Shown in pieces: positions 33,781 through 45,029 of a stretch of 64,000 nt of DNA. Every line of letters starts with the position of its first letter. Positions within the stretch are counted from its first letter, which is position 1. Source of the stretch: Chinchilla lanigera (Eukaryota; Chordata; Mammalia; Rodentia; Chinchillidae); assembly GCF_000276665.1 (NCBI RefSeq), contig NW_004955416.1, positions 6,202,422 through 6,266,421 on the forward strand, read 5' to 3'. Under the pieces are notes generated by a model. It was not told where the DNA came from, did not search any database, and saw only the letters and a program-made list of their open reading frames with translations. The position numbers and the translations under genes were made by a program.

Positions 33781-34450
33781 TGGATGACTTTTTCTTCCTT
33801 CTCTTGCCAAATTGCTCTGGCTAGACTCACATTTCTATTTTGAATAGAAGTGACAAGCATGGACATACTTGATTTTGCCTAGTTCTAGAGGAAAAGCTTT
33901 CCATTTTTTTACCATTTAGTTAGAAATTAGCCATGGGCTTGTCCTATGTGGCCTTTGTTGTGTTGAGGTATATTTCTTATACTCTTATTTGTTGAGACAT
34001 TTTACCATGAAAGAATGTTGAAGTTTATCCAGCTCTTTGTCTGCATTTGTAGAAATGATTAAATTGTTTTGGTACATCATTCCATGGATATGGTATATAG
34101 CATTCACTGATTTGTGCATATTGAATCATCCTCATATCCCAGGGATAATCCCACTTGATGATGGTAAATGAGATTTTTAATGAACTATTGAATTTGATTT
34201 GCTAGTACTTTGTTGAAGATTTTTACATCTATTTCCATCAGGGATACTGACCTATAGCTTTCTTTTATTGTTATGATTTTGTCTGATTTTGGTGTTTTGG
34301 TAATTCTGGGATCATAAAATGAGTTTGGAAGACTTTGAGATAAACTGGTATTAGTTCTTCTTAAACGGTAGCATTCAGCAATGAAGCCATCTGTTCCTGA
34401 GATATTTTCATTGGCATGTTTTGTTCTTATGACATTAATATTTGAGTTTC

Positions 34451-34548
34451 ATTTTTTTTAAACTTCTTTCTTCCAGTACCAGGGATCAAACTCATGACCT
34501 TGTGCTTGCCAGACAAGCGCTGTGCCGCTGAGCTAAATCCCCAGCCCC
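34451..34548 (-). mobile_element. ID SINE with 14-bp target duplication
   Basis: Minus-strand head ggggctggggatttagctca; the tail is the T-run at 34452-34459. The flanks are aatatttgagtttc (34437-34450) and aacatttgagtctc (34549-34562), 12 of 14 identical. Confidence 0.9.
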
Positions 34549-34562
34549 AACATTTGAGTCTC

Positions 34563-35242
34563 AAAAGAGAAACACTAGATGTTAATGTCTGAATCCCAGT
34601 ATTTTAATACTACACCCAGATTTTCTCTATGTGTGCTACTCTTTAAAGATACTTAGGATAATCTCTAAACTAAGGAGGAAGTAAAAAGAAATGAGATATC
34701 CTTGACATCATTTCCAAACAAGTGCTTGTTTGCAGAAAACAGAAACAACCAAATCAGACTCTACACACAGCTCTTGTCTTTTCAAAAAATCTTTGAGTTA
34801 ATTTGTTCCAGAATTATCAGCTGCCTGCAGCATTGGATCAACTGGTGAGTGACCATGGCCTGTACATGTCAACCTTCTCAGAAATCTCTTCAGGGGAACC
34901 CAGCTAGCTGTGATGAGGAAAAGAATTCCCACAAATCTTCTTCTTACAACAGTTTCCCCTTCCCATTCTACTTTCCACAAAATATTCAGTGATGCATAAG
35001 AAGACCGAGTGCTAAAAGTGATGTACTAAGGCTTTGCTTTAGTCTCAGATAAGCTAGGAATTTCCTAGAATTATTACCCCGTCAGATTCCTGACACATAA
35101 AATCCACAAAAGTGGAATGAAATCTAAGCTTGCAATGTATGGTGAATCTTAAAATATATTTTGCTAGCACAAGGAAACCTGTGACAGACAAACCAAAATG
35201 TCAGTATCTGATAACAGAGATCATGGGAAGCTGGATCAAAAA
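34563..35242. other. Unassigned
   Basis: No gene or repeat recognised. Confidence 0.4.
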
Positions 35243-35515
35243 AACAAGGGTTCAGGCCTGAAGTCTGTCACTGTCCATCTGAATAAATCTGGACAAGTTA
35301 TGTGTCTTGAATCTTAATCTCTTATTTGAAAAAGGAAGGAAGAGAAGACAAGGAAGGAAGGAAGGAAAAGGAAATGCAGAAGGGTAACAGCGAGGGAGGG
35401 AGATAAATCCCCTCCCCAAAAAACAAAGCAAAAAACCCACAATAACTACTTCAGCAGAGATTTCATAAGAATTAAAGGAACAATGAAACTAATGCTTTAA
35501 AGTAACTAAATCAGT
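35243..35515 (+). mobile_element. MIR fragment interrupted by a purine tract
   Basis: MIR-like left part (gggttcaggcctgaagtctg, ggacaagttatgtgtcttga, 'cttatttgaaaaagg') and right part (cataagaattaaaggaacaa), separated by A/G-rich and A-rich sequence (about 35330-35435). Confidence 0.5.
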
Positions 35516-36424
35516 ATTGCTAACCTCATGAAATAATTTTAGTCTTCATTTCACTCTGTCTGTTAGCAACACCTGATATCATTGGCCCCTCCCTCATTCC
35601 TAAAATATTTTCTTCACTTGAGCTCTTCCTGCCATACTCTTCTGGGTTTTTTCTTCCTATTTTGATTGGTTGCTCCTTGATTTCCTTTGCTGCTTCCTTT
35701 TCATCTTGCTGGTGTCTTGAAATCTGAGTCTTCTGATGTTCAGGGGGATGGGATACCCAGCACGAGCAGGTCACAAAGTCAAACTTCTCCAGCATTCAGA
35801 ACCAGCAATGCCAAAGTCAGTCCATGGGCAGATAGGAGAGCTGGCCACCACATGGTGAGAACAAAACTCTATCCATAGGCAGATGCATGGTGAGCTCCAA
35901 TAGTGACAGGAGTGGATATGACCATGTGGTTGGGATAATCCAGAATAGTCCTCATTCCAGTCTAATTACATCAACTAATATCTTAAATTCTGTACACATT
36001 CAATTGAGGAGGCCTTCCAGATTCCACCTGGAACAACAAGGGAAACCTCTCAAAGACTCCTTAATTTCGGATTTTTCAGCATTGGAATCAGTGAATTTGG
36101 AGTCAGAACAGGGGCCTGGGTGAAAGGATGAAGGTAGTTCAATTTGAGGGATCCTAAATGTAGATCTTTCTGGGGGAAAAACAAGAAAACCTGGCCATGC
36201 CTGAAATGTATGCTGCGTGGCAGATGCAGTAGCCAGTTTTAGTATGTGGCTCCTGGTTGAGATATACTAATTCTTTAAAATGGTGTACTTTTTTCAGTCT
36301 TCCAGGAAAAGGTCAGATTTACGAGTATTAAAAACACTCCTGGGAAAAATTATTTCCATTTTAAATTCTACATACATGGAATCAAAGAGGGTAACAAGTC
36401 CAACAACAATAAGGAACATATCGT
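35516..36424. other. Unassigned
   Basis: Short frames at 35526-35795 (-), 35887-36123 (+) and 36280-36513 (+) lack domains. The last overlaps a MIR. Confidence 0.4.
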
Positions 36425-36596
36425 CAAGCACTTATAGTATGTCTAACAGTCCTGCATGTGATTTACATGGTATAACCACTAATCCCCATCCTTGTAGGCA
36501 CACACTTGTATGACATTTATTTTATAGTAAAGAATTTGAGGCTCAAAGAATGGTTGTCACCCAAGGTTGCCCAACAAGGAATGGAATCTGGGTGAA
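36425..36596 (-). mobile_element. MIR SINE
   Basis: Reverse MIR order: 'catgtgatttacatggtata', 'ccactaatccccatccttgt', 'attttatagtaaagaatttg', 'aggctcaaagaatggttgtc', 'aatggaatctggg'. Confidence 0.72.
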
Positions 36597-37732
36597 AATG
36601 GCCAGGTTCAGTGGTTCACCTGGCCTCCCTGCTCCATGGCCCAGCTGTCTGTGCTCCCTGTACCTGCTGGTTGAGGCAGAGATACAATACACCCCCTGAT
36701 GATTTATGACCCTCATTTAAATATATGTGAACACCACAAAGGAAGAGATGTATCATTAGGCTGAAAGTGTGTTCATAATGATGCAGTAATTGGCCCTTTA
36801 ACATCTTCATTGCCACAAATCACACATTATATAACAATCCCGAAGCTAATTCCCAGAATGACTCGATGTTTCACCACTAAACAGTCTCCAAGGATATTGT
36901 ACCCCTTGCTCTAGGGATGCATTTAACCTCAGCAATTATAGGGAAAGTATGCCATGAAAACTGTCCTTAAATCTCTCTGTAATACAACCACATAAAACCC
37001 TGCCTAACTGAGATCTCCAGGACACCGATCGAGAGCTATTTGCCATGTGATTTTAGGCTTCAAATTAAAAATAGCTAAAGACCGCTCCATCACTAGAGGA
37101 CAAAAATACACTCCAACTGTTCTTCTATGCCTAGGTCTGTGGACCCAAGATGAAAAGAATTAGAGCAAGTATAGTAATTAAGCTTCAAGTAAGCAGAAAG
37201 TCGCTAAGTATAAGAAGCCCCAGCTAAAGAGGCAATGCACCTCCATGTTCCTGGGGCTTTTGGACCTCAGGAAATGATCTGAGACTAATTGCATTCTCTC
37301 AGCTGAGAGATACTGTCAACTCTTCTTTCTATGTTTGAATTCCACTTGCTCATTCTTATGTCTAATGTACTCTCTTTCCTACTAAGTATTTCTTGTCCCT
37401 TTACCTCTAGTCTCAAAAATCTGAACTGAACTTATGGTCTTCTAAGGCCCTTTGCAAGTTGAGTTTTACCCTTAAAGGCAGCAGAAAACAATGCTCACCC
37501 TGGTCCTAGAGACAAAATGTTGCTGTGAGAAGCTCACACTAGTAACAAAGAAATTCATCTGTATCTGTATCACAAAGTACCAGTGTACTGTGCTTCCTCA
37601 TTTGAGCAACACCTTGGCAAGGATGAGGAGCGTGGCTTTTAATTCTCATCTGCTCCTGCCACCCTTGACTCAGAAAGGGCTGGTAAGGAGCCAACACTTA
37701 ACAGTGGCAAAGTAAATCCCCCGTGTCATGAG
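36597..37732. other. Unassigned, repeat-poor
   Basis: No gene or transposon recognised; one of the more repeat-poor stretches. Confidence 0.4.
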
Positions 37733-37747
37733 GCAGTAGGGGGCACT
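37733..37747 (+). promoter_or_regulatory. Candidate CTCF-binding core
   Basis: GCAGTAGGGGGCACT matches the CTCF core CCASYAGRKGGCRSY at 14 of 15 positions (first base G instead of C). The motif points rightwards. It lies in non-repetitive sequence. Motif match only; occupancy cannot be read from sequence. Confidence 0.5.
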
Positions 37748-39351
37748 GTGGACTCACGCCTATGGCACCCAGTCGCACACCCAGGAAAGAAGAAGTTGAG
37801 GTCCCCAACTTTCTATTGTCACTGGGAACTAGACTGGCATCAGCACCCGCTCCCGGTGCTACCACTGCTTCTTCTATTGTAGTGCTTTTCAAAAGTGAGT
37901 TTCAGTCATTGTGATGACTGTGAAAGGCTCGCTACATCACATTTTGTTTAAATAATAGTCACCAAAGCCAGAAGTTAGGAAATAATTCTTGATGTCCAGA
38001 TTTAGTTTGCCATTATTTCCCAAAGACTACACCTCCACATACGTCTTACCTCTTCTCACTTTCTCAAGACTGGAACAAACCCTGAACAGCAGTGCTCAGC
38101 TGGGCTGAAATCCAGTCAGTCACTCTTAGAACTTGTGCCCTGTGCCGGGTCGCACCTGCCCAGAGGAAGGTGCGTGTTAAATGCTAAATGCTGAATGCTA
38201 GACAGCGAGCACAGGACTCTCTCACCATCTGATGGCAACTGCTTTGTTCCTGGCCTTCATCATTTTTACAATGACCACTATTAATTCTCCTAATAATGCA
38301 CAGAAGTGAATTTAATTTGTATACACAGTATTCAAAACAGAAGAGGTTATGTGAAAATTTGCAAATAGTTGGGCCATCATCAAAATTCACACATTACTTG
38401 AATATGTTCAAAATGCTTTTTGGCTGAAGTTAAACCTCCTGCACTCTAATGAGAATATGTATTTCAGGGGCTTTTTACTTTGGTACTAGCTGTATCAAGT
38501 GTAACATGGTGATTTCATATCCAACCAATTTTTTTTCTTTATTAAAAGTTCTACCAAACTGTAGCATCATTTGGCTATTATGAAGTTTACCTCTATTCTA
38601 TCTCACTATGTACAACTGTTACAGCAGTATACTTATAGCCCAGAGTATCTTATGTTCAAAGTGTCCCTGAAATGAGATAAATCTCAGGGTAGAACTGGTA
38701 ATGAGGGTCATTAAGATAATTTAGAGTGTGTTTGTATTTGTCAAGTTAAGCCATAATATGCTGTTTTAAAATTAGAGCCCAAGAAAGTCAGATCATCATC
38801 ACACCAGCATTTATCTGTTAAATGAAAACAAATTGAAATTCTGCTCTTCACTTACAGGCTTGAATGTTAGATGGCCACAGGAAGATACAAGTTTAGAAAA
38901 AGCCACTTCTCATACTAAGGACTTTAGATCCTCCTGTAAGTACATAAGAGAGGTGGTGTTGTATCATCGGGAAACTTATATTACTGTGATTTTTTTTCCC
39001 ATTGAACTATGTTTCCTACCAGTAAATATCAATTGTAATGCAAACAAAAATAATACTTCTATTACCATTGGGATGACATTTATGAGGGTCAGCAAACTGC
39101 AGACTAGGAATCAAATCCAGTCCATGCCTTGATTTTGTTCTAAGAATAATTTGTACATTATTAAAAGTTTGTTGGAATGATGATGAATATATAACAGAGA
39201 TCATATGCAACTCATTAAGCCTAAAATATGTAGTATCTGACACTATCACATTTTCCAATCCCCAATCTAGGCAATGTTTTAATAAAGAATGTTACTAATG
39301 AAAACTACATAGAAAGGTGCATCATTATTTTTATGTGAACTCATGGTCAAA
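37748..39351. other. Unassigned
   Basis: Short frames at 37698-37892 (-), 38833-39132 (+) and 39016-39258 (-) have no domain. No repeat recognised. Confidence 0.4.
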
Positions 39352-39366
39352 AAATGGTCTTCAGAA

Positions 39367-39531
39367 GCATGGTATATTGGCACATGCCTGTAATCCCAGC
39401 ATTTGGGAGGCTGAGGCAGGAGGATCGTCAAGAGTTTGGGACCAGCCTGGGATACAAAGTGAACTCAAGTCCATAGCGAGAGAACTGAACTGCATAGCGA
39501 GATCCTTGTCCCAAAAAGACCAAAAAGAAAC
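39367..39531 (+). mobile_element. B1 SINE with 15-bp target duplication
   Basis: Sense B1: 'gcacatgcctgtaatcccag', 'gggaggctgaggcaggagga', 'gaccagcctgggatacaaag', then a repeated 'catagcgaga' unit and an A-rich end. The flanks aaatggtcttcagaa (39352-39366) and aaatggtcctcagaa (39532-39546) differ at one base. Confidence 0.93.
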
Positions 39532-39546
39532 AAATGGTCCTCAGAA

Positions 39547-40234
39547 ACAAGGTGGAAAATGTTACCGTCTAGGAATGTTTTATTTCTCACATCTATATAG
39601 TATTAATCATTGGAGCCCATAAAGACCATCTTGTGTCAAGAATAATACATTTAAGTTGGCCGGTGTTTGATAAGAGCAACACCTTCACCTGTTCGGTCTG
39701 AATCCCACTGAGCTCCAACACCCAGCTGTGCTACTGAACAGCAGTCCCACTGAGCCGCTGCTCTGCCCTCTGTTAATAGCATCGCATTGTTCTCACGTTT
39801 GATGCTCAACACCACTTTTTTGGCTCTGATCTCTACTTCCATTTGTAATTACTCTTTTGATGCTGCTGTTTCGGAGCACACCAGGAATGGCCACATTGAA
39901 TCCAGCCCATTCTTTCTTGACAGTTCTCCTACTGTACCGGCAGCCTATGAATGCCCATACCTGTGGGAAGCTAGGCATCTTGCCACCTGGTAACTTGGAA
40001 ATTGAATACTCAGGGGTGGTGCCAGACTCAGAAGCCAGCCAACCGATTCAAGCAGAACAAAATCTGCTTTTTGTTTGTGGTTTGTTCCAATTTGGCTAAT
40101 TTTTTTGATAGGGAACTTGAGTTTTTTCTTCGGATTCAAACTGAGAAAGATGATACTAATCTTGAGAATGTATCTATGAACACTAGCCCTAAGGCAGTCT
40201 GAGGCAGGGACTCTTATGACAAGATTCTCAGAGT
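39547..40234. other. Unassigned; several overlapping open frames
   Basis: About 39651-40203 is open in several frames on both strands. Examples are 40002-40202 (+), ending in a charged stretch with LENVSMNTSPKAV, and 39651-39842 (-). None matches a family I know. It could be a decayed processed pseudogene. Confidence 0.35.
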
Positions 40235-40365
40235 TCAGTCCAACTCACTTCAATCAGCATCTCTTTGGTGTTTGTAAAAAAATTTAGATGCCTGGGACCA
40301 ACCCTTTGATATCCAATGAATCGATTTCTGGGACCGGAGTCCCAGGCTTCTCCTTAATAATTCTA
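40235..40365 (-). mobile_element. MER5-type hAT-Charlie MITE
   Basis: Reverse MER5 order: 'tcagcatctctttggtgttt', 'tagatgcctgggaccaaccc', 'ccaatgaatcgatttctggg', 'gagtcccaggcttctcc'. A second copy of the family lies at 2425. Confidence 0.6.
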
Positions 40366-40384
40366 AATTTTCAGAACGTGTGAC

Positions 40385-40540
40385 TTAAAGGGTCATGTAT
40401 GATTTTTCAAGAGATTTTTTTTTATATACATTGAAGTTATTTAGAGAAATAGTTGATGGCTCAAAGTGAATTTTTCTAAAATGATCATAATAGCTATCAC
40501 CAAATTTTCAAAGTGGATGGCTCAAAATAAGAACCACTAG
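40385..40540 (-). mobile_element. Possible hAT-Charlie remnant
   Basis: It ends 'aataagaaccactag', so the minus strand starts ctagtggttctta, like Charlie/MER1-type ends. Inside, 'ttttctaaaatgatcataat' and 'agctatcaccaaatttt' follow the expected order in reverse. Left end not found. Confidence 0.4.
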
Positions 40541-41710
40541 CTTCAAAGGGAGAGAGAACTGACAGACAATTCAAAGCTTAAACTTCTCCATGGCTCCATC
40601 TCCTGGAAGAAGGACCAGTCCTGCCTTCTCTAGGAAGCCAGTTTCCCTCCTGCCCGTGGACTGTGCAGCTCCATGGATGCAAGCAGCTCATACCTCCCTT
40701 CCACCCAGAGAAACTGCTCTTACAGATCAGAGATCCTCTGGGAGCAGCTGGATTTACTGCTCTCCAACCTCAAGTTATTTGCATTCAGTGAGTGACTGTC
40801 CTTGGACCTCCTCGTCTCAGGACCACAGGGAGTTCCTCAACAGTCACGAAGGGCCTATCATCTTCTAACACATAGGAGGGAAGCACAGCTGGATGGGGAA
40901 GTGTCCAACTGCTCAAGTGCTTGTCCTCTGTCAGCCAGGCCGCTCACTTTACTCTGTGCTCTAGTTCTTCAGCAAAACAGTACATGACTCGTTAGCTACC
41001 AACATTTATAAAAATAACAGAAGATTCGTATGAGAAGTTTAAAGACTGTCCAGTTACTAACTTGCTCCTTTGCTTTATCAAGGAAGCCATCAAGGCTCAG
41101 AGACTTCGAGGGACCTTTGGATGTTCTTGATGAGATAAGAACTGTAGGGACTGTTATTTACATGATCTCATTGGCCCCTGGAGGTTCTCCAGGGAGAGAT
41201 ATGGTAGCAGCTGTAGTATATCACCGGGCTCAAGGCCTATGCTCTTTGCACTTCACCAAAATGGCTCAAAAAGGAATGGTAAATATAAAATTTCGTTGCA
41301 ACTACAAAGGGAAAGATAAGAACAACAATTTATCATTGTGATAGTTGTGACTCTGAATAAAGTGTCAGTTTCCAAATGGAAACAAAAATTCATCAGGTAG
41401 TCTGTGCTGGGCTAGTAATCAGGAAAACTGTCCAAGCGGTAGCCATTTCCCTGTGGATGACGACTTGCACTTCGGCAGTTTTCCTAAATGTAATCAATTC
41501 AGTCTTTCATTCATTCTTCTCCAAGTGATGATCTAACCTCTGAAAACTAGATTTCTCATAACCAGGCTTTCTATCCACAAAATATGGCCTCAACTTTTTA
41601 TATTTGCTTAATGCCCAAACCAAACTTCCTTCACTGAGTGTACGCTACCGACATTGCAGTAGATTGAAGGAGACTTCAGGTTAAGGCAAAATATAAAATA
41701 GTAAAAAAAT

Positions 41711-41729
41711 TATATATATATATATATAT
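41711..41729. repeat. (AT)n microsatellite
   Basis: About nine uninterrupted TA units. Confidence 0.9.
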
Positions 41730-44442
41730 GTAATCTGATTTTATACATTCAACAAAAATTCATTCATGAATAAGCTGACAAGCCCTTTTTTATTTTATTA
41801 GCACATGTTTGCAGTCCATGAAGTTTACTTTCATTTTGGAGAGTAAATACATGTACATAATACATACAGCTTGATCCTTTTTTAATATCATTCCCAATTC
41901 TAAATACCCTTTCCCTGTCTTCATTCTTGTTGTTATTTTTATCCTTAGCTCATGTCTATGACACATAATGCTTACATTCATTGAGACGTGCCTGTATTCT
42001 TGATTTAACATCTATCTCAAATAAGCCATTCCTTAAAGCCACACAGGGTTTTTTTAAAAACCAAATAAGGCTGAAAAGGAAGAGAATAAAAACCCTTGGC
42101 TAAAAACTTTGGCAAAACAAAATCACAACCATTCAAAATAAGATACTCACTTATTAGTCATGTGAAAAACATTGAACAGATTTACTACTATTATCTTCCC
42201 ATAGTGTTTTCCGCTAGTTGCCCGGGAATGTACACAGAAAAGAATAAAATAAGCATAAAAGCTATTAATATATAAATTATTAATAGTATAAACTCAATGA
42301 AATCTCAGAGGAAGCAGTGTGTGTCTCTAGGGAAATTTAATGTTAAAATCAAATTGCACATTTGAGCTGTTGAAAATCCCACCAGATATATTCTCCACTA
42401 GTGCTCGTAAACGTTTATAGTGTCAAATCTATTCTCAGTTATTTTGAGAATAATTACCAGAACTCAATCCCTTTCGCCATCTTCCTCCTCTTTATGTCTC
42501 CCCAAGTACAGTTATTATTAAAACACATTTCGTAAGATAAATAAATATTTGACATATTTCCATTTTTTATTTATCCTTTGCAACATAACTTGAGCTGAAC
42601 ACGTCATTACAAAATGTCAAAACAAGTTAACAGGTTTGTATTGATGACACATTCCAAGGTCATAAACTGAATGTAAGAATCCCTTGTTATCCAAAGCTAA
42701 TACATGTCTGAAAGCCTAAAAATGAATTTGTATAGCTGACCCTCTGTCCCACTACTTCAAATGAGAATAAAACAGCACTGTGTTTCCCCCTCCCAAAAAT
42801 CCAGACCAATTTCCTGCAAAATTACAAAAGCATACTGCAACACCTACCTAAAAATTCACTGAGTATCCAATTATCTAAGACTTAATGTGCTCCTTGATGG
42901 ATATGCTTATATCCCAGACACATTGGTACTGAACAATTTTAAATGTTACATTTTCTTCCTACACAGAAATAAAGGAGCTATTAGACAACATATTCAAGTT
43001 AATGAATGTACAATACTTACTGATAGAAATTGGAAAATAAGGTGGTTGTTAATATAATTGTGTACTGATTGAAGAGTTAGTTGTGTGAGCAAAATTTGGT
43101 GTTGCTTGATAGTACGCAGTAAGCAAGAATGAGCCAGCAAATGACAGGAACTGAGCACTGAGTTCACCCATCCCAGGGTGAGGAAAGAGTGGACACCTTC
43201 TCCTTTTGCATGTGAAACTCACAAGTGGCACCTGAGGACTGTTGTCTGAAGCTATTGGTACATTAACACAAGCTCCCAACTAACTTCTTTCTAACGCATG
43301 GTCTTTGGGCTTCTCTGGCTGTTTGTATTCTTCACAAGCTTCTCTACCTTCTAAGAAGAAGATTCCACTTAATAACAGGAGGAAGAGGCAGAAGTACAAC
43401 CTTCTAGATGAAGATAAGACAAAACTTTCCAGGCAGAAAGATGGCTGAGACCACACTGTAGGACAAAGTTCTTATGTGCACTTGATGTCATGTCACTAAA
43501 AATAAACGGATATGAGATTCAAAAGATAAACTGTTTTTTCTCTACTTTGATGGGCTACGAAATTTAGATAAATGCCATACCCCTCCCAGTCAATGAGTTA
43601 TCCTCTGATGATCAGGTCGGAGGAACTAAAACCCTGATGTACAGGAATCTATCTGGGGTCCAGAGCTAAGACAGACTTGGCTGCATTTGAAGGGGTGAGC
43701 TAAACACGGAAATGTTTTTCTCAGAGAATTTTTCGCACAATTTGTGACATGTTTCCCCACTTATTTTTGGCTTCTGTGACAAGGACTAAGGAAAAGGCCT
43801 ACTGAGGCTTCAGTTACAGACTGCTATTTTGTGATCTGTCTGCACATGACAGGTTTCCTGACAAGTCAGGGTCTGCAGCACCGGAAACAGGGCTTCCACT
43901 GACTCATTCATCCCAAATATAGCTCTTGGGATTTCCTACAGGATCACAGAGCTCTCATACTGCAGTGTAGGGATCTTTCCTGATAGCTTCAGAACTCTGA
44001 TCCCAGACCTTTTCATGTAAAAAACATTCATTGTTGTCCTCCTAGCTGGGATCTGTCCCCATTTATCCCCTGTCTATCTTTCCTGCCTTTGCTCTGGAAG
44101 GAAGACATTTGTGTAGATGTCAAGTGGACATTTTTTCAAAGATCTTATTTATGGAGTCTTGGGGTATCATACAAAGAGGTACATGGAAGGTGAAAGGCAA
44201 AATCCTTTAAAAAATTTGGAAAGGTTCACCACTTAAATTACAAAATGTTGTTGTGGCTATACCCATTCTCTGTGGCAAGACATTATCTTGACACATATAG
44301 TATTAACAGAAAGCTTTTTCTGAATACACAAGGCACTCCCTGCCCACATTTGTACTTTGCTACTTTGATAAGCTTAACTTTGATCCGTGATGTGTGGGCA
44401 ACATGAGTGTACACAGGAACAGTTTTGGAGAGGATGTACATT

Positions 44443-44471
44443 GTTTGTTTGTTTGTTTGTTTGTTTGTTTT
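44443..44471. repeat. (TTTG)n microsatellite
   Basis: About seven TTTG units. Confidence 0.9.
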
Positions 44472-44559
44472 GAAATGAGGTTTTTAAAGTTTTCGGGAAT
44501 GAGTTTTAGTGAATTTTGATAAATGATTCAGAAAACTTTTTAAACAGAATCCAATGAGA

Positions 44560-44690
44560 CGTTTTAATTTTTTAGGAAACTTCATACTGTTTTCCATAGT
44601 GATTATACTAACTTACATTTCCAGCCACAGTGTGGAAGAGTTTCTTTTTCTCCACATTCTCATTAGAATTTGTTTATCAGCCTTGCAGCT
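44560..44690 (-). mobile_element. Short L1 ORF2 fragment
   Basis: Antisense ORF2 C-terminal region: 'cttcatactgttttccatag', 'cttacatttccagccacagt', 'ctttttctccacattctcat'. About 130 bp remains. Confidence 0.7.
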
Positions 44691-44939
44691 GTGCTATGAG
44701 GAAACTAGGCAGCATACATTGCTTTCCTTTCCAGTTTAGCAGACTCCCTCTCTTTGTTCCAATCCAATTGTTTTCTACGTTCCTCAGTTGCTACCTATAA
44801 AGCAGTACCTCTCAACTCACATTCTGCTGTCCCCATTCTGCTCAGAGCATAAGACCCCAAACCAGGGGTATGTAATGTGTGCTATAGTCACGTATCATGG
44901 GAACTTGAGTGTTACACCCAAGAGCAAGGGTAGAGGTAG

Positions 44940-44943
<4 letters not shown>

Positions 44944-44983
<40 letters not shown>
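44944..44983. repeat. (TG)20 microsatellite
   Basis: Forty bases of uninterrupted GT/TG dinucleotide; likely polymorphic. Translation gives a CVCV artefact. Confidence 0.95.
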
Positions 44984-44985
<2 letters not shown>

Positions 44986-45009
44986 CATTTTGTTGAACAT
45001 ACATAGGAT

Positions 45010-45029
45010 TTTGTTGTTGTTGTTGTTGC
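45010..45029. repeat. (TTG)n microsatellite
   Basis: About six TTG units. Confidence 0.85.

Larger units (their letters stand above)
31490..34448 (-). mobile_element. Younger L1 (3' UTR and ORF2 reverse-transcriptase/C-terminal region)
   Basis: Antisense 3' UTR with its pyrimidine-rich stretch (about 31612-31760), then antisense ORF2 running left to right towards its 5' side. The minus translation at 32293-32078 carries CGEKGTLLHCW, the cysteine/histidine motif near the ORF2 C-terminus. 32059-31877 continues in a shifted frame (MFIAAQFVIAKSW). ORF2 is riddled with stops. The 5' end is missing; the element stops near 34440. Four SINEs interrupt it. Some of the part beyond 32.6 kb could instead belong to the older L1. 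Confidence 0.88.
40541..44559. other. Unassigned
   Basis: About 4 kb without a supportable gene. Frames at 40590-40868 (+) and 41030-41341 (+) have no recognised domain. Contains the (AT)n and (TTTG)n tracts listed separately. Confidence 0.45.

Noticed and set aside
44944..44983. TG repeat as Z-DNA switch or coding CV repeat
   Set aside because: A plain dinucleotide microsatellite; nothing beyond composition.
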